Under the pieces are notes generated by a model. That model was not told the origin of the DNA and did not search any database. It saw nothing but the letters and a program-made list of their open reading frames with translations. Shown here in pieces: positions 24,342 to 33,163 of a stretch of 64,000 nucleotides of DNA. This DNA comes from an uncultured Prevotella sp. (GTDB lineage: Bacteria; Bacteroidota; Bacteroidia; Bacteroidales; Bacteroidaceae), in NCBI GenBank assembly GCA_900314935.1, contig OMXE01000001.1:124001-188000 (forward strand), read 5' to 3'. The position numbers and the translations under genes are program-made. The stretch's first letter is position 1; the number at the start of each line of letters is the position of its first letter.

Positions 24342-27300
24342 ATCTTAGCCACATCTACACAACCATCGATAATAACATCCATATCATCGAATGAAAAATC
24401 AACTCCGTATTTTCGCTTGACATTATCAATCAATTCGTCTTCCAGTTCAATTTTCATTTTTCCGATGATATCACTTTTGGATTGCCAATCTACTAAAATA
24501 GCATTGTCAACAATAACCGCTTTACGAATGATTTCGTCAAAAGCCTTAGTTGTAGCAAGAGCCATTTCTTTAATTGGCTGATCTGGGAAGAGTCGTTTGT
24601 AATTCTCTAAGGCAATTCCATAATATGCTTTACCAGCATTGTTGTGCTCCAATTCTGCAGGCAGTTCGCTGTCAGTATGATTCAGTACGTCTTCCTTAAA
24701 CTGCAACATTCTTTCCAGATATTCATTGTCGCTCAGGCGGCCTTGTTCGTATGCTTCAATAGCCTCACGAATCAGTTGAGAGAATTTCTTGTAGAAGGCA
24801 GGGTCAGAATCCATATTCTCTTTAATATATTTAGAGGTACGCGTAGCAATAGTATCTGCCTTTGCTGCAGTTCCAACAATACTGTCAACCTCTTTCTGGA
24901 AGTCTTCTGTATCAAAGATGTTTACCAGTTTCGTAATCACTCTTACCTCGTCGCTTTCCACGTGACGGTTGATGAGTTTCTCAATTCTTGCCTCATATTT
25001 CGTATAATCAACAGCATCAGAATAACGTAACTGAACAGAAGTACGTAGTTTGGCAAACATACGCAAGTCTTCTTTGTATCGTTCAATCGTCTTTTCTTCA
25101 GTATTCTCATGGAACTCTTTAGTGGAAAGAGCCAATTGGAGTACAGAGGAGAAAGCGGTCAAACGGTCATAGAACTCATGGCGTCTGTCTTCTAGTCTTA
25201 AAGACTGGGCGTATGCTTCCAAGTCACGTTTGTTTGGGATAGTCTTAAACAAATCCCATAAGTCGGCATTCTTTTGAGGAAGTTCTGCAATCTTGTCACT
25301 AACAGGGGCAAGGGTTTCACGGAATACTTCTTTGTCTTCCTCATCATATTCAGAATAAATGCTTAGCGCGTCATCCAATTCTGCTAACACTCCGTAGTAG
25401 TCGATGATATAGCCATAGTCCTTATCGTCACAATTACGATTGACACGGGCAACTGCTTGTAATAGTGTATGCCCTGTCAGATGACGGTCAATATACATGA
25501 CTGTCACTTTGGGTTCGTCAAATCCAGTCAACAGTTTATCTACGACAATCATAATCTCAGGATCTTCTTGTCCTTTGAATCTGGCAATCAGATTCTCCTG
25601 ATATTTAGATGGCGTTCCGTGCTCGTCCATCATCTTTTTCCAAAAAACCTTAACCTCCTCAGGTGTACCTCCGTAAGCTGTTTCTTCACCCTCACGATCG
25701 TCAGGTGCTGTAATCAAAACTTCTGATGTTACTTTCCCTATCTCATCAAGATATTTCTTGTAGAGAATAGCAACCTTTTTCTTCGGAGTTACCAGCATGG
25801 CCTTAAAGCCTGTACTCTTCCAATTATCTGCATAATGCTCAGAAATATCCGTAGCAATAGAATAGATGCGTTGCTCTGTCTGATTCAGGATATCCGTTCG
25901 AGAGAATTTCTTTTTTAAATCCACAGATTGTTCTTCCGTCAAGTCCTCACACACACGATCAAAGAAACTGTCAATAGGTCCTTCTGTGACGAACTGAGGT
26001 ACAATTCTTCCCTCGTATAACAGAGGTACCACAGCATGGTCTTCTACTGCCTGCTTCACAGTATAGACGGGTTTGATGATGCCTCCGAAAGTGCGAGCTG
26101 TATTTTTGTCTTTTTTCATCAAAGGCGTACCCGTAAAGGCAATCTTACAGGCATTAGGTAGCACACGATTCATCTGTATGGCCATTTCCTTATATTGACT
26201 TCGATGGGCCTCATCGATCAAAATAAAGATATTCGGGTCAGTCAATGGCTGCTTGATTTTCTTGATGGCCGTTGCAAACTTATTGATAATGGTTGTAATG
26301 ACGGAATCTGTATTACTTTCCAATAACTCTACCAGTTTGATACCAGTTGTCGCATTCTCCACATCCTTACCACATTTACGGAAAGTCTTTGTGATTTGTG
26401 CATCCAAGTCGGTACGGTCTGTCACTAAGACAATCCTTGGATTCTGTACAACGGTAGCAATCTTCTGTGCCAGCATCACCATCGTCAGTGACTTACCGCT
26501 TCCTTGTGTGTGCCACACTACACCACCATTGCGCTTACCTGCCTCAATTCGTTTCACTCGCTCTACAATCTCTTTTACCGTGAAGTATTGCTGATAGCGA
26601 GCTAATTTCTTGACGCCAGCATCATAGATTGTAAAGTGGTAGATCAGTTCCAGTAAACGCTCTGGACGACAGAGGTTATAGATGTATTCATCCTGTGGGG
26701 TAGGGGTACGTACATCTTTGCAGTCTTTATTGACAATATCTAATAACCTCTTCTTATATTCCAGTTCCTCTTCTTTGTTAATATGCATCTCGCGCCATTT
26801 GCACCAAAACTTCTGAGCAGAACCCGTGGTGGCATAACTTCCAAAGTTATTACCGATTGCCAAGAGCAGGGCACTATATACATACAGTCCTCTAATACCG
26901 TTATCCTGCTGATTTCTAAGATGCTGCGAAATGGCCTGCTCCTCTGCTCCCTTGATGTCTGGGCGTTTACACTCTATCACCACCAAAGGAATGCCATTCA
27001 CAAATAGCACGATGTCAGGACGGTAGGTGTCAGCAATACCAGTACGGGTAACAGCGAACTCTTCCGTCACGTGATAGACATTGTTCTCAGGATGCTCCCA
27101 GTCAATATAGCGCATTGTATAGGTTTTCTTATCCCCATCAATGCTCTGTTCAAAAGCCTTTCCAAGCGTAAGCATGTTATATACCGCCTCATTGCCACTT
27201 AGATAACCGCCTTCCATTGGCACATTACGCATGGCAAGCACGCCGTTCTCAATGTTCTGTTCAGAGAATCGTTCTTCCTTACGACTGCCCACTCGTATAG

Positions 27301-27475
27301 AGTTCAGTTCTCGTAATTGCCGCCTCAGCACCTCTTCCAACAGCACATTAGAAGTCTTTCCACCTCGCATCATCAATGCTTCCTCTGGCGAAAGATACTG
27401 ATAGCCCAACTTCTGCAACAGCTCCAAAGCCGGCTTTTGGCTGATATCGTTTTCCTTAAATGATATTCTGTTCAT
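24329..27475 (-). CDS. hsdR: Type I restriction enzyme, endonuclease/translocase subunit HsdR
   Basis: This 1048-aa protein has the N-terminal nuclease motif RPDIVLFVNGIPLVVIECK (Asp154, Glu168, Lys170 of the PD-ExK site). A superfamily 2 helicase follows, with Walker A HTQGSGKS (about 315-330), DEAH box in FILIDEAHRSQ (about 420), and motif VI in HTLLQAVARVNRN. The C-terminal helical part binds the methylase. It forms an R2M2S1 complex that translocates and cuts unmodified DNA. All key motifs are intact. It is separated from its partner genes by HAD and GNAT-like cargo genes. Confidence 0.96.
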   Translation of the reverse strand: MNRISFKENDISQKPALELLQKLGYQYLSPEEALMMRGGKTSNVLLEEVLRRQLRELNSIRVGSRKEERFSEQNIENGVLAMRNVPMEGGYLSGNEAVYNMLTLGKAFEQSIDGDKKTYTMRYIDWEHPENNVYHVTEEFAVTRTGIADTYRPDIVLFVNGIPLVVIECKRPDIKGAEEQAISQHLRNQQDNGIRGLYVYSALLLAIGNNFGSYATTGSAQKFWCKWREMHINKEEELEYKKRLLDIVNKDCKDVRTPTPQDEYIYNLCRPERLLELIYHFTIYDAGVKKLARYQQYFTVKEIVERVKRIEAGKRNGGVVWHTQGSGKSLTMVMLAQKIATVVQNPRIVLVTDRTDLDAQITKTFRKCGKDVENATTGIKLVELLESNTDSVITTIINKFATAIKKIKQPLTDPNIFILIDEAHRSQYKEMAIQMNRVLPNACKIAFTGTPLMKKDKNTARTFGGIIKPVYTVKQAVEDHAVVPLLYEGRIVPQFVTEGPIDSFFDRVCEDLTEEQSVDLKKKFSRTDILNQTEQRIYSIATDISEHYADNWKSTGFKAMLVTPKKKVAILYKKYLDEIGKVTSEVLITAPDDREGEETAYGGTPEEVKVFWKKMMDEHGTPSKYQENLIARFKGQEDPEIMIVVDKLLTGFDEPKVTVMYIDRHLTGHTLLQAVARVNRNCDDKDYGYIIDYYGVLAELDDALSIYSEYDEEDKEVFRETLAPVSDKIAELPQKNADLWDLFKTIPNKRDLEAYAQSLRLEDRRHEFYDRLTAFSSVLQLALSTKEFHENTEEKTIERYKEDLRMFAKLRTSVQLRYSDAVDYTKYEARIEKLINRHVESDEVRVITKLVNIFDTEDFQKEVDSIVGTAAKADTIATRTSKYIKENMDSDPAFYKKFSQLIREAIEAYEQGRLSDNEYLERMLQFKEDVLNHTDSELPAELEHNNAGKAYYGIALENYKRLFPDQPIKEMALATTKAFDEIIRKAVIVDNAILVDWQSKSDIIGKMKIELEDELIDNVKRKYGVDFSFDDMDVIIDGCVDVAKIWIK

Positions 27476-27518
27476 AAGCGATCTAATTCTTAATATTAGT
27501 AAAATAGATACTTATTTA

Positions 27519-27628
27519 TTTGCATCATATTATTATCTTATCTTTGCAGCGGTATTGAGAGATTCCATTGGATTGGGGTGTCCCCGGTTGCTAAAGGGTT
27601 GTCATTTTGACGACTCTTTTTTGTATTC
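27519..27628 (+). ncRNA. Candidate small RNA with its own terminator
   Basis: On the plus strand there is TTTG (27519-27522) and TATCTTTG (27539-27546). A compact structured stretch follows with GGGG-TGT-CCCC, then a terminator-like hairpin GTTGTCA-TTT-TGACGAC and the run CTTTTTTG. This could give an RNA of about 70-75 nt running antisense to the hsdR upstream region. The promoter spacer is 16 nt, shorter than the usual 19-21, which weakens the case. No known RNA family is recognised. Confidence 0.35.
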
Positions 27629-27676
27629 AACTACTTGTCCGTCAATCAGCAACTCAATATTTACGGGTAGTGTCAT
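27602..27676 (-). pseudogene. Remnant of the start of an AlbA_2-type gene
   Basis: A 24-codon open frame begins with an ATG that overlaps the stop of the GNAT-like gene (ATGA). It encodes MTLPVNIELL...VVEYKK and then a stop. The opening resembles the first residues of AlbA_2 (Schlafen-type) ATP-binding proteins, which typically begin with LPINIE...VE...EFK. I read it as the surviving 5' end of a deleted or decayed gene that was translationally coupled in the operon. A functional leader peptide cannot be excluded. Confidence 0.35.
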
Positions 27677-28392
27677 AGTTCTTTCTCTTTGTGTGCAACA
27701 ATCATTTCGTTCATATTGATAGATTCCAGTTTTATGTTTCTTAATCCTGGAACTAAAAACATAAGATCTTTATAGCCCTTTACCGATATATAACCGATGC
27801 TTTTGTAGTAGTCTTTTAAACTCTTTGTTGCTTTTCTTATATTTTGCTCCATTTTGTCATAGTTCATCATTCTTTCAAATTCATTTGTTCTCCCATCGGG
27901 GCCAACTGCTTCTAATTGCAAAGGGTAAGGTTGCATGACAATAAGACCACAGGCTGAACTAAAGAAATTATACCTGTCTTTTACAAATTTGGCACCAATA
28001 CCTAACCCTCTGTATTCAGGAAGAATAGTCATCCTTTCAAAAATGCAGATGTTTGGATTTAACATTATGTCATTTCCAAACAATTTATTATGTAAGTCTT
28101 CTTTGAGTTCATAATTCTCGAAATCGTATATTATGTTACCAATACGCATAGTGTATTCTTGACTATCGAATAATTCATAAATACTGTAATGATCATTAAT
28201 AGCTTGCTCCAATAATAGTATCTTAATAATCCCTTCTCCAATAACCATTTCATTATTGCCGTATTCATCTGTCTTGATGATATAGGCCTTAATATCTTGA
28301 ATATATCGGCTTCCTTCAATTTCACCAATATAAGATTCAAATTCATATTTGAACTTGATGTCAATGTAATCTTCTTCGTACAAGTCTTCCAT
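27673..28392 (-). CDS. GNAT-like acetyltransferase in restriction operon
   Basis: I use the ATG at 28392 (239 aa), since the longer frame begins with TTG. Residues about 115-150 (ERMTILPEYRGLGIGAKFVKDRY) match GNAT motif A, with the acetyl-CoA pyrophosphate loop R128-G-L-G131-I-G133. The N-terminal 110 residues are rich in acidic and aromatic residues and I do not recognise them. The start lies 4 bp upstream of the HAD gene's stop on the same strand (ATG inside its last codons), implying coupled translation. The substrate is unknown; modification of a toxin, RNA or protein would all be guesses. The gene is visibly A+T rich. Confidence 0.65.
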   Translation of the reverse strand: MEDLYEEDYIDIKFKYEFESYIGEIEGSRYIQDIKAYIIKTDEYGNNEMVIGEGIIKILLLEQAINDHYSIYELFDSQEYTMRIGNIIYDFENYELKEDLHNKLFGNDIMLNPNICIFERMTILPEYRGLGIGAKFVKDRYNFFSSACGLIVMQPYPLQLEAVGPDGRTNEFERMMNYDKMEQNIRKATKSLKDYYKSIGYISVKGYKDLMFLVPGLRNIKLESINMNEMIVAHKEKEL

Positions 28393-28396
28393 ATTA

Positions 28397-29263
28397 TTAT
28401 ACTTTTTTTTCAAATTTCTTTCTGTTATTATTCTCTAATTCAGAAAAGTCATGATTACTCTTTATCTGCTTGATAATTGACTCAACAATGTTATATATTT
28501 CTCCACCTTTACTGTAGTCAGCTGCACAGGCAAAGTTTACTCGCTTGTCATGGACAAGTTGTTCTGTTCCTTGTTTCTTTTTCTTGTTCCTTGGTTTATA
28601 TACGGCAATGGAATTGCCCCCTTGTTGCTTGATTAATTTCATACATGGTATATCTGTCTCCCCATCTCCAAAATATATCATGTGCTTGAAAGGTATGGGT
28701 CGTTTGGATTCTTCCACATACTGATTCACTTTATAATTTTCACTGATAGAAGAGATGCCTTTGTTAATCATGAAAAGGAATTGGGTCTTTGCCGTAAAGT
28801 CAACTGCGACAGCAGGCCATTTGGCAACCCCGTCAATATACATAAAAGAGCAGGCATAGATTTCTTTGAACTTCTTTGCGATAGGAGTTCCCTCTATCAT
28901 TTCTTTAAGCCCAGAAGAATTGATATAATGTTCAATCTTTACTCCATTGGCGTTTCCTAATGTGTTGATCTCGTCAAACCATTCTAGAACTCCTTTGTAG
29001 AGTTCTATACTTTTCCCGAAATTGACAAATTGCTCTCTTTTGATGCTAACATGAGCAGCAGACGCTTTGTCTAACATGAGTTTCATGTAACAAAGGATAT
29101 TGCTGGCATTATGCTCTTTTACAAGTCTATTATTTTCTTCCCAAAACTTTTTTTTGTTTTTAATTCCAATGGCTTTTAAAAAGTCATATTCTTGCATGTT
29201 TAATGGAGATAGAGTTCCATCAAAGTCATAAATGAGTGCAACTATTGGTTTCTTTTTTGACAT
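28397..29263 (-). CDS. HAD-family phosphatase in restriction operon
   Basis: This 288-aa protein has HAD motif I YDFDGT (Asp13, Asp15), a motif II serine in YINSSG (about 115-118) and motif IV FGDGETD (Asp200, Asp204). The segment between about 20 and 110 is a helical cap. It resembles phosphoserine-phosphatase-like HAD hydrolases. It begins 14 bp after hsdS and is followed at once by the GNAT-like gene, so it belongs to the restriction operon. No role in restriction is established for it; the substrate is unknown. Confidence 0.8.
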   Translation of the reverse strand: MSKKKPIVALIYDFDGTLSPLNMQEYDFLKAIGIKNKKKFWEENNRLVKEHNASNILCYMKLMLDKASAAHVSIKREQFVNFGKSIELYKGVLEWFDEINTLGNANGVKIEHYINSSGLKEMIEGTPIAKKFKEIYACSFMYIDGVAKWPAVAVDFTAKTQFLFMINKGISSISENYKVNQYVEESKRPIPFKHMIYFGDGETDIPCMKLIKQQGGNSIAVYKPRNKKKKQGTEQLVHDKRVNFACAADYSKGGEIYNIVESIIKQIKSNHDFSELENNNRKKFEKKV

Positions 29264-29277
29264 ATTTAATCCTCCTA

Positions 29278-30474
29278 TTATATTATACGTTTTTTACCAG
29301 ATAATAATTGCTGCATTAAACCTCGCTTTTGAGATTGAAGATTGTTCAATTTCTTGTTGGCGAGTTCTATTTCTTTGTCGGCATCTTTTAAAAAAGCTGA
29401 AATCGCTTTCTGTTCTCTCAAGGGGGGCAAATCCATCTTGATTGTAGAGAAGGTGTCCCATCTAAGACCTCCGCGTCGATTAATTGATCCTTCCATCATT
29501 GACTGATATAAATATATAAGGTGATGTGACTTTAACACGGCGAACAAAAAAGTGTCGTCAACCATTTTATTATCAGTAGAAAATACCGTATACATTGGAC
29601 TAATAAGTCCGTTCTCATAGTTTGATTGATAACCTATTGACCCCTCCTCAATATGATTTGTTGCATAAGCAAAATGACCTTGAGGTATTATTTTGTAACT
29701 ACTCAAATCATTGGAATATATTTGCTTTCCAAAATACTCAAGTGAGGGAACAAGTCCGTCGTACTTTGTGCATGATAGCACAATGTAATTAATCCCGTTA
29801 ACATTCCTGTTACTCACTTCATTTGCGAATGATTTAATAGGCACATGTTTCCACTCTCCACTAAATCCTATCAGGCGTTTCTTGCCTGTAAGGAGTTGCT
29901 GCATCAATGCGCGTTTGCGCAATTTGAGTTTTTCTATCATTTTTGATTGCTTCTCTATACAGGTATCCCAAACAGTCATTAAGGTAGAAATTCTATTTTG
30001 CTCTTCTTCAGGAGGCAATAACACTGGAATCTTTTCACATACTTCTCTATTCAATTTGGGTTGGGCAGTTCCTGTATTATACTTGTTATATGATAAGGTT
30101 TCTAAATAATTGCACACATAATACCTATTGAAACCTTGCTTAGTTTTTAACACATGGGCATGATTATTTACCCATATTTTACCACTTACGAGGAATGCCA
30201 ATGGTGTGCTACGCATTAGGATATTTGCACCATCTTCCCCTAAAAGAATTAAATCATCATCAAAAATGTAATCATTTACATAATCAATGATTCCAGAAGC
30301 ACCATAGTAGGGATATTTTCCTTGCATTTCCCCTCTATCAGCATCTTTAATAGGAATACGTTGAGAATCAAGGAAGGAACAAACCTCTCCTAACCTCTTC
30401 ACTTCCCATTCCTTTGGAATGATGCCAAGTGGAGAGTCTTTATAACCTTGTTGTATGTTTGTTTTCTCTGTCAT
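29278..30474 (-). CDS. hsdS: Type I restriction specificity subunit HsdS (two recognition domains)
   Basis: This 398-aa protein has two target-recognition domains (about 15-170 and 205-375), each followed by a conserved helix with a similar ending: KRALMQQLLTGKKRLIGF in the middle and KRGLMQQLLSGKKRII at the C-terminus. It sets the DNA sequence recognised by HsdM and HsdR. The ATG overlaps the stop of the preceding 77-aa gene (ATGA). I found no recombinase gene or long inverted repeats between this gene and the half-length HsdS upstream, so nothing shows phase variation. Confidence 0.94.
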   Translation of the reverse strand: MTEKTNIQQGYKDSPLGIIPKEWEVKRLGEVCSFLDSQRIPIKDADRGEMQGKYPYYGASGIIDYVNDYIFDDDLILLGEDGANILMRSTPLAFLVSGKIWVNNHAHVLKTKQGFNRYYVCNYLETLSYNKYNTGTAQPKLNREVCEKIPVLLPPEEEQNRISTLMTVWDTCIEKQSKMIEKLKLRKRALMQQLLTGKKRLIGFSGEWKHVPIKSFANEVSNRNVNGINYIVLSCTKYDGLVPSLEYFGKQIYSNDLSSYKIIPQGHFAYATNHIEEGSIGYQSNYENGLISPMYTVFSTDNKMVDDTFLFAVLKSHHLIYLYQSMMEGSINRRGGLRWDTFSTIKMDLPPLREQKAISAFLKDADKEIELANKKLNNLQSQKRGLMQQLLSGKKRII

Positions 30475-30704
30475 TTATTGTAATATTGGGAAAGAAATGC
30501 TTGGACTATTTGTTGCTGTCTCTGTTGAAGTTCTATCCATTCTTGCATTAATCGCTGGAAATGGTCTGCAGACTCATGTGCATCTATTGCATTGCACATT
30601 TGATCAGCAATATGGGGTGGGAAGTTGTTCCTTATGATGGATTTCCCCATCTCATTGGAAATCTTATTGCCAACGATATTATATAAATCCTGTATTGTAA
30701 TCAT
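30471..30704 (-). CDS. Small protein of unknown function in restriction operon
   Basis: This 77-aa acidic, glutamine-rich helical protein (MITIQDLYNIVGNKI...WIELQQRQQQIVQAFL) matches no family I can name. It sits between dinD (5-bp gap) and hsdS (4-bp overlap), which supports it as a real, translationally coupled gene. The C-terminal half looks able to form an amphipathic helix or coiled coil, perhaps a protein contact. No signal peptide or membrane helix. Confidence 0.6.
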   Translation of the reverse strand: MITIQDLYNIVGNKISNEMGKSIIRNNFPPHIADQMCNAIDAHESADHFQRLMQEWIELQQRQQQIVQAFLSQYYNK

Positions 30705-30709
30705 ACTTC

Positions 30710-31570
30710 TTAATCTTCAGTTTCTTCTGCTTTGGAATTGAGCAATTTCTGCTTCTTTTTCTCTACAGCCTTGATACTCTCTGCTGTTGGGAGGTCTTCA
30801 GGCATAGTGCCGCCAAGTTCTTTGATGGTTTGACGGACTTTTGCACCAACTTCATAATGGGTCATATTGGCCTGTTGCTTACCTTTGATATTTTCACGAC
30901 GTAATTTCTCCTCCGTCTGGGTCGCACGGAATAGATTGGCTGCAAGTTCTGTACTCCCCATGTGGTCTAATATCTTTTGACTCTTCTTCAAGCCTTTCTT
31001 CGCATGAATGTCTTTTGCTGTCATTCCGCCATAAAGACCTTGATAACCATAATTCTGGAAAATAGCATAGTCTCTGGAGTCTATCACGCCAGCATCTTTC
31101 GCAGCACTTGCCAATTGAGAGTTATGTTTCTGCATTTCAGTTCTCAGGAATAGACGCTTTTCTTCTTCACTCGAAAGTTCTTGATATTCCTTCATCTGCT
31201 GAACTTCAGCAATGCGAGTTTGGATGGCAAAATAGGTCTGTCCCTGTGCCACAATCGTTTTGCTTGGGTCTGCATTCTGGACAATCAAGTAGCAAGCATA
31301 TCTGGAAAGTTTAATAGACTCAACAGGACGTTCTCCACCATTTCCTATCACTATCATTTCGAGGATATCCTCGAAATGTTCATCTATGTTTTGACCACTA
31401 TTTTGACAAGCAATCTTTGCCTTTTCTATAACAGGAAGGAAATGCCTGTATTCTGTATAGTCTAGAACTTTCCATAACGTTCTTGCAGTCCAATACTCAT
31501 TTCCGTTTGGATCAACATGTTTGATGCTCTCAAATAGAGACATTGTTTTTTTTGTAAGTCTTGTACTCAT
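30710..31570 (-). CDS. dinD: DinD-like protein (DNA damage-inducible protein D)
   Basis: This 286-aa protein resembles E. coli DinD, which inhibits RecA filament activity, and carries a Bro-N/DinD-type N-terminal domain (LFESIKHVDPNGNEYWTARTLWKVLDYTEYRHFLPVIEKA). Genes of this family often lie within type I restriction operons. The central part (YAIFQNYGYQGLYGGMTAKDIHAKKGL) matches the DinD C-terminal region. A second in-frame ATG (31543) is possible. A perfect palindrome occurs upstream of the ATG and again inside the gene (residues about 64-72). Confidence 0.85.
   Translation of the reverse strand: MSTRLTKKTMSLFESIKHVDPNGNEYWTARTLWKVLDYTEYRHFLPVIEKAKIACQNSGQNIDEHFEDILEMIVIGNGGERPVESIKLSRYACYLIVQNADPSKTIVAQGQTYFAIQTRIAEVQQMKEYQELSSEEEKRLFLRTEMQKHNSQLASAAKDAGVIDSRDYAIFQNYGYQGLYGGMTAKDIHAKKGLKKSQKILDHMGSTELAANLFRATQTEEKLRRENIKGKQQANMTHYEVGAKVRQTIKELGGTMPEDLPTAESIKAVEKKKQKLLNSKAEETED
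31355..31378. repeat. 24-bp perfect palindrome inside dinD
   Basis: The half-site CATTTCGAGGAT is followed directly by its reverse complement, with no spacer. The same 24 bp recurs upstream of dinD at 31600-31623. Here it encodes part of HFEDILEM. Confidence 0.9.
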
Positions 31571-31597
31571 ATCCTTTTATTATTGTTTTCTTCTTTG

Positions 31598-31625
31598 AAC
31601 ATTTCGAGGATATCCTCGAAATGTT
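31598..31625. promoter_or_regulatory. 28-bp perfect palindrome between hsdM and dinD
   Basis: The half-site AACATTTCGAGGAT is followed by its exact reverse complement. It lies 27 nt upstream of the dinD ATG and 3 nt from the hsdM stop codon. There is no T-run on the downstream side, so it looks more like a dimer-binding operator or RNA stem than a terminator. Confidence 0.8.
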
Positions 31626-31628
31626 ATA

Positions 31629-33158
31629 TTAATATCCTAACTGTTTTAAATACTCCTTCATCTTAGTTTGTACCTCTGCCAATTCTCCCTCTAGCTGCTC
31701 TATTTCTTTCTGCACAGCAGGAATGTCGATTTCGGCTTCTTCCTCGTAAGTGTCAACATAGCGAGGAATATTGAGATTGTAATCATTCTCGCGGATATCA
31801 TCAGGAGTGGCAACAAAAGCGTATTTGTCTTCGGCTACACCTGGAGCAAACTCATCACGAACGAACTTCTGATAAGTTGTAACGATATGTTCTATATCCT
31901 TTTCACGGAGTTTGTTCTGGTTCTTGCCATTCTCATATTCTCGGCTGGCATCAATGAACAGTACGTTTTCTGAGTTACGACCTTTACGGAAAATGGCAAT
32001 AGCAGCAGGAATACCCGTACCATAAAAGAGGTTAGCTGGTAAGCCTATGACTGCTTCTAAAGTATGTTCGTTCTCAAGGATATACTGACGAATCTTTCCT
32101 TCACTACCTCCACGGAAGAGAACCCCATGAGGAATAATGACACCAACCTTGCCGCCATTATCGTCTGCTACCTCCAGCATGTGACTGATAAAAGCCCAGT
32201 CGCCTTTACTTTTTGGCGGAATGCCACGCCAGAAACGATTGTATGGATCACTGGCTGCTCCCTCTGCCCCCCATTTATCAAGGCTGAAAGGTGGATTGGC
32301 TACAACAGTGTCGAACTTCATCAGTTTGTCGTTGACCTTCAGTTTAGGATTACGTAACGTATCTCCCCAGCGGATGACTGCATTATCAAATCCGTGCAGG
32401 AACATGTTCATCATGGCTAATGCCCAAGTACTACCATTGACTTCCTGGCCATAGAGCGAGAAGTTGTTGTTGCCCACTTCCTTACCAGCCTTGATCAGTA
32501 AAGAGCCCGAACCACAAGTGATGTCACAGATGCGTGCACCTGGCTTACTCTTGGTCAGCTTGGCAAGCAAGGTGGAAACTTCTGCAGGGGTGAAGAAATC
32601 GCCAGCCTTCTTTCCAGCCTCACCGGCAAAGGTGGAGACAAGATACATGTAGGCATCGCCAATGATATCATTGTTATCCAAATGCGACTCGTCTAAATCC
32701 AAATCGCGGAAGTCTTGCAATAGATTCTTCAAACGGGCATTCTTTTCTTTTGGTTCACCCAGGTTGGCGCTATTGAAACTGATATTACGGAAAATGCTAC
32801 TACCGTCCTCGCTACTCATCTTTTCACGGTTAGCATCTTCAAGGTCAGCCAGTGCCTCGTCAATCAGTTCGCCAATGTTCGTGGCATTCCTGTTATCGTA
32901 AAGGAAATCGAAAGAACTCTTTTGGGGAACCATAAAGCGTTCATGACGCATAGCGCGTTCGGAACGCTCCTTGTCACCATTATATTTAATAAGGTAGTCG
33001 TTCAACTTTGACTTATAGACATCACTCACATATTTCAGAAAAAGCATGGTAAGAATGTAATCCTTGTACTGACTTGGGTCGATCACCCCTCGGAAAGTAT
33101 CACATGCCTTCCAAACTGTGCGGTTAATGTCTTCTTGGGTTATCTTCTTAATATCCAT
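31629..33158 (-). CDS. hsdM: Type I restriction methyltransferase subunit HsdM
   Basis: This 509-aa N6-adenine methyltransferase has an N-terminal helical HsdM_N domain (about 5-140), SAM-binding motif I DITCGSGSLL (about 220) and catalytic motif IV NPPF (in DTVVANPPFSLDKWG, about 290). The C-terminus is a long coiled coil (EEEAEIDIPAVQKEIEQLE onward) that packs on HsdS. It is intact and follows the half-length HsdS gene by 5 bp. Confidence 0.96.
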   Translation of the reverse strand: MDIKKITQEDINRTVWKACDTFRGVIDPSQYKDYILTMLFLKYVSDVYKSKLNDYLIKYNGDKERSERAMRHERFMVPQKSSFDFLYDNRNATNIGELIDEALADLEDANREKMSSEDGSSIFRNISFNSANLGEPKEKNARLKNLLQDFRDLDLDESHLDNNDIIGDAYMYLVSTFAGEAGKKAGDFFTPAEVSTLLAKLTKSKPGARICDITCGSGSLLIKAGKEVGNNNFSLYGQEVNGSTWALAMMNMFLHGFDNAVIRWGDTLRNPKLKVNDKLMKFDTVVANPPFSLDKWGAEGAASDPYNRFWRGIPPKSKGDWAFISHMLEVADDNGGKVGVIIPHGVLFRGGSEGKIRQYILENEHTLEAVIGLPANLFYGTGIPAAIAIFRKGRNSENVLFIDASREYENGKNQNKLREKDIEHIVTTYQKFVRDEFAPGVAEDKYAFVATPDDIRENDYNLNIPRYVDTYEEEAEIDIPAVQKEIEQLEGELAEVQTKMKEYLKQLGY

Positions 33159-33163
33159 ATCTG

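Noticed and set aside
27673..28413. Longer start for the GNAT-like gene at 28413
   Set aside because: That codon is TTG; the ATG at 28392 fits the overlapping coupling with the HAD gene better.
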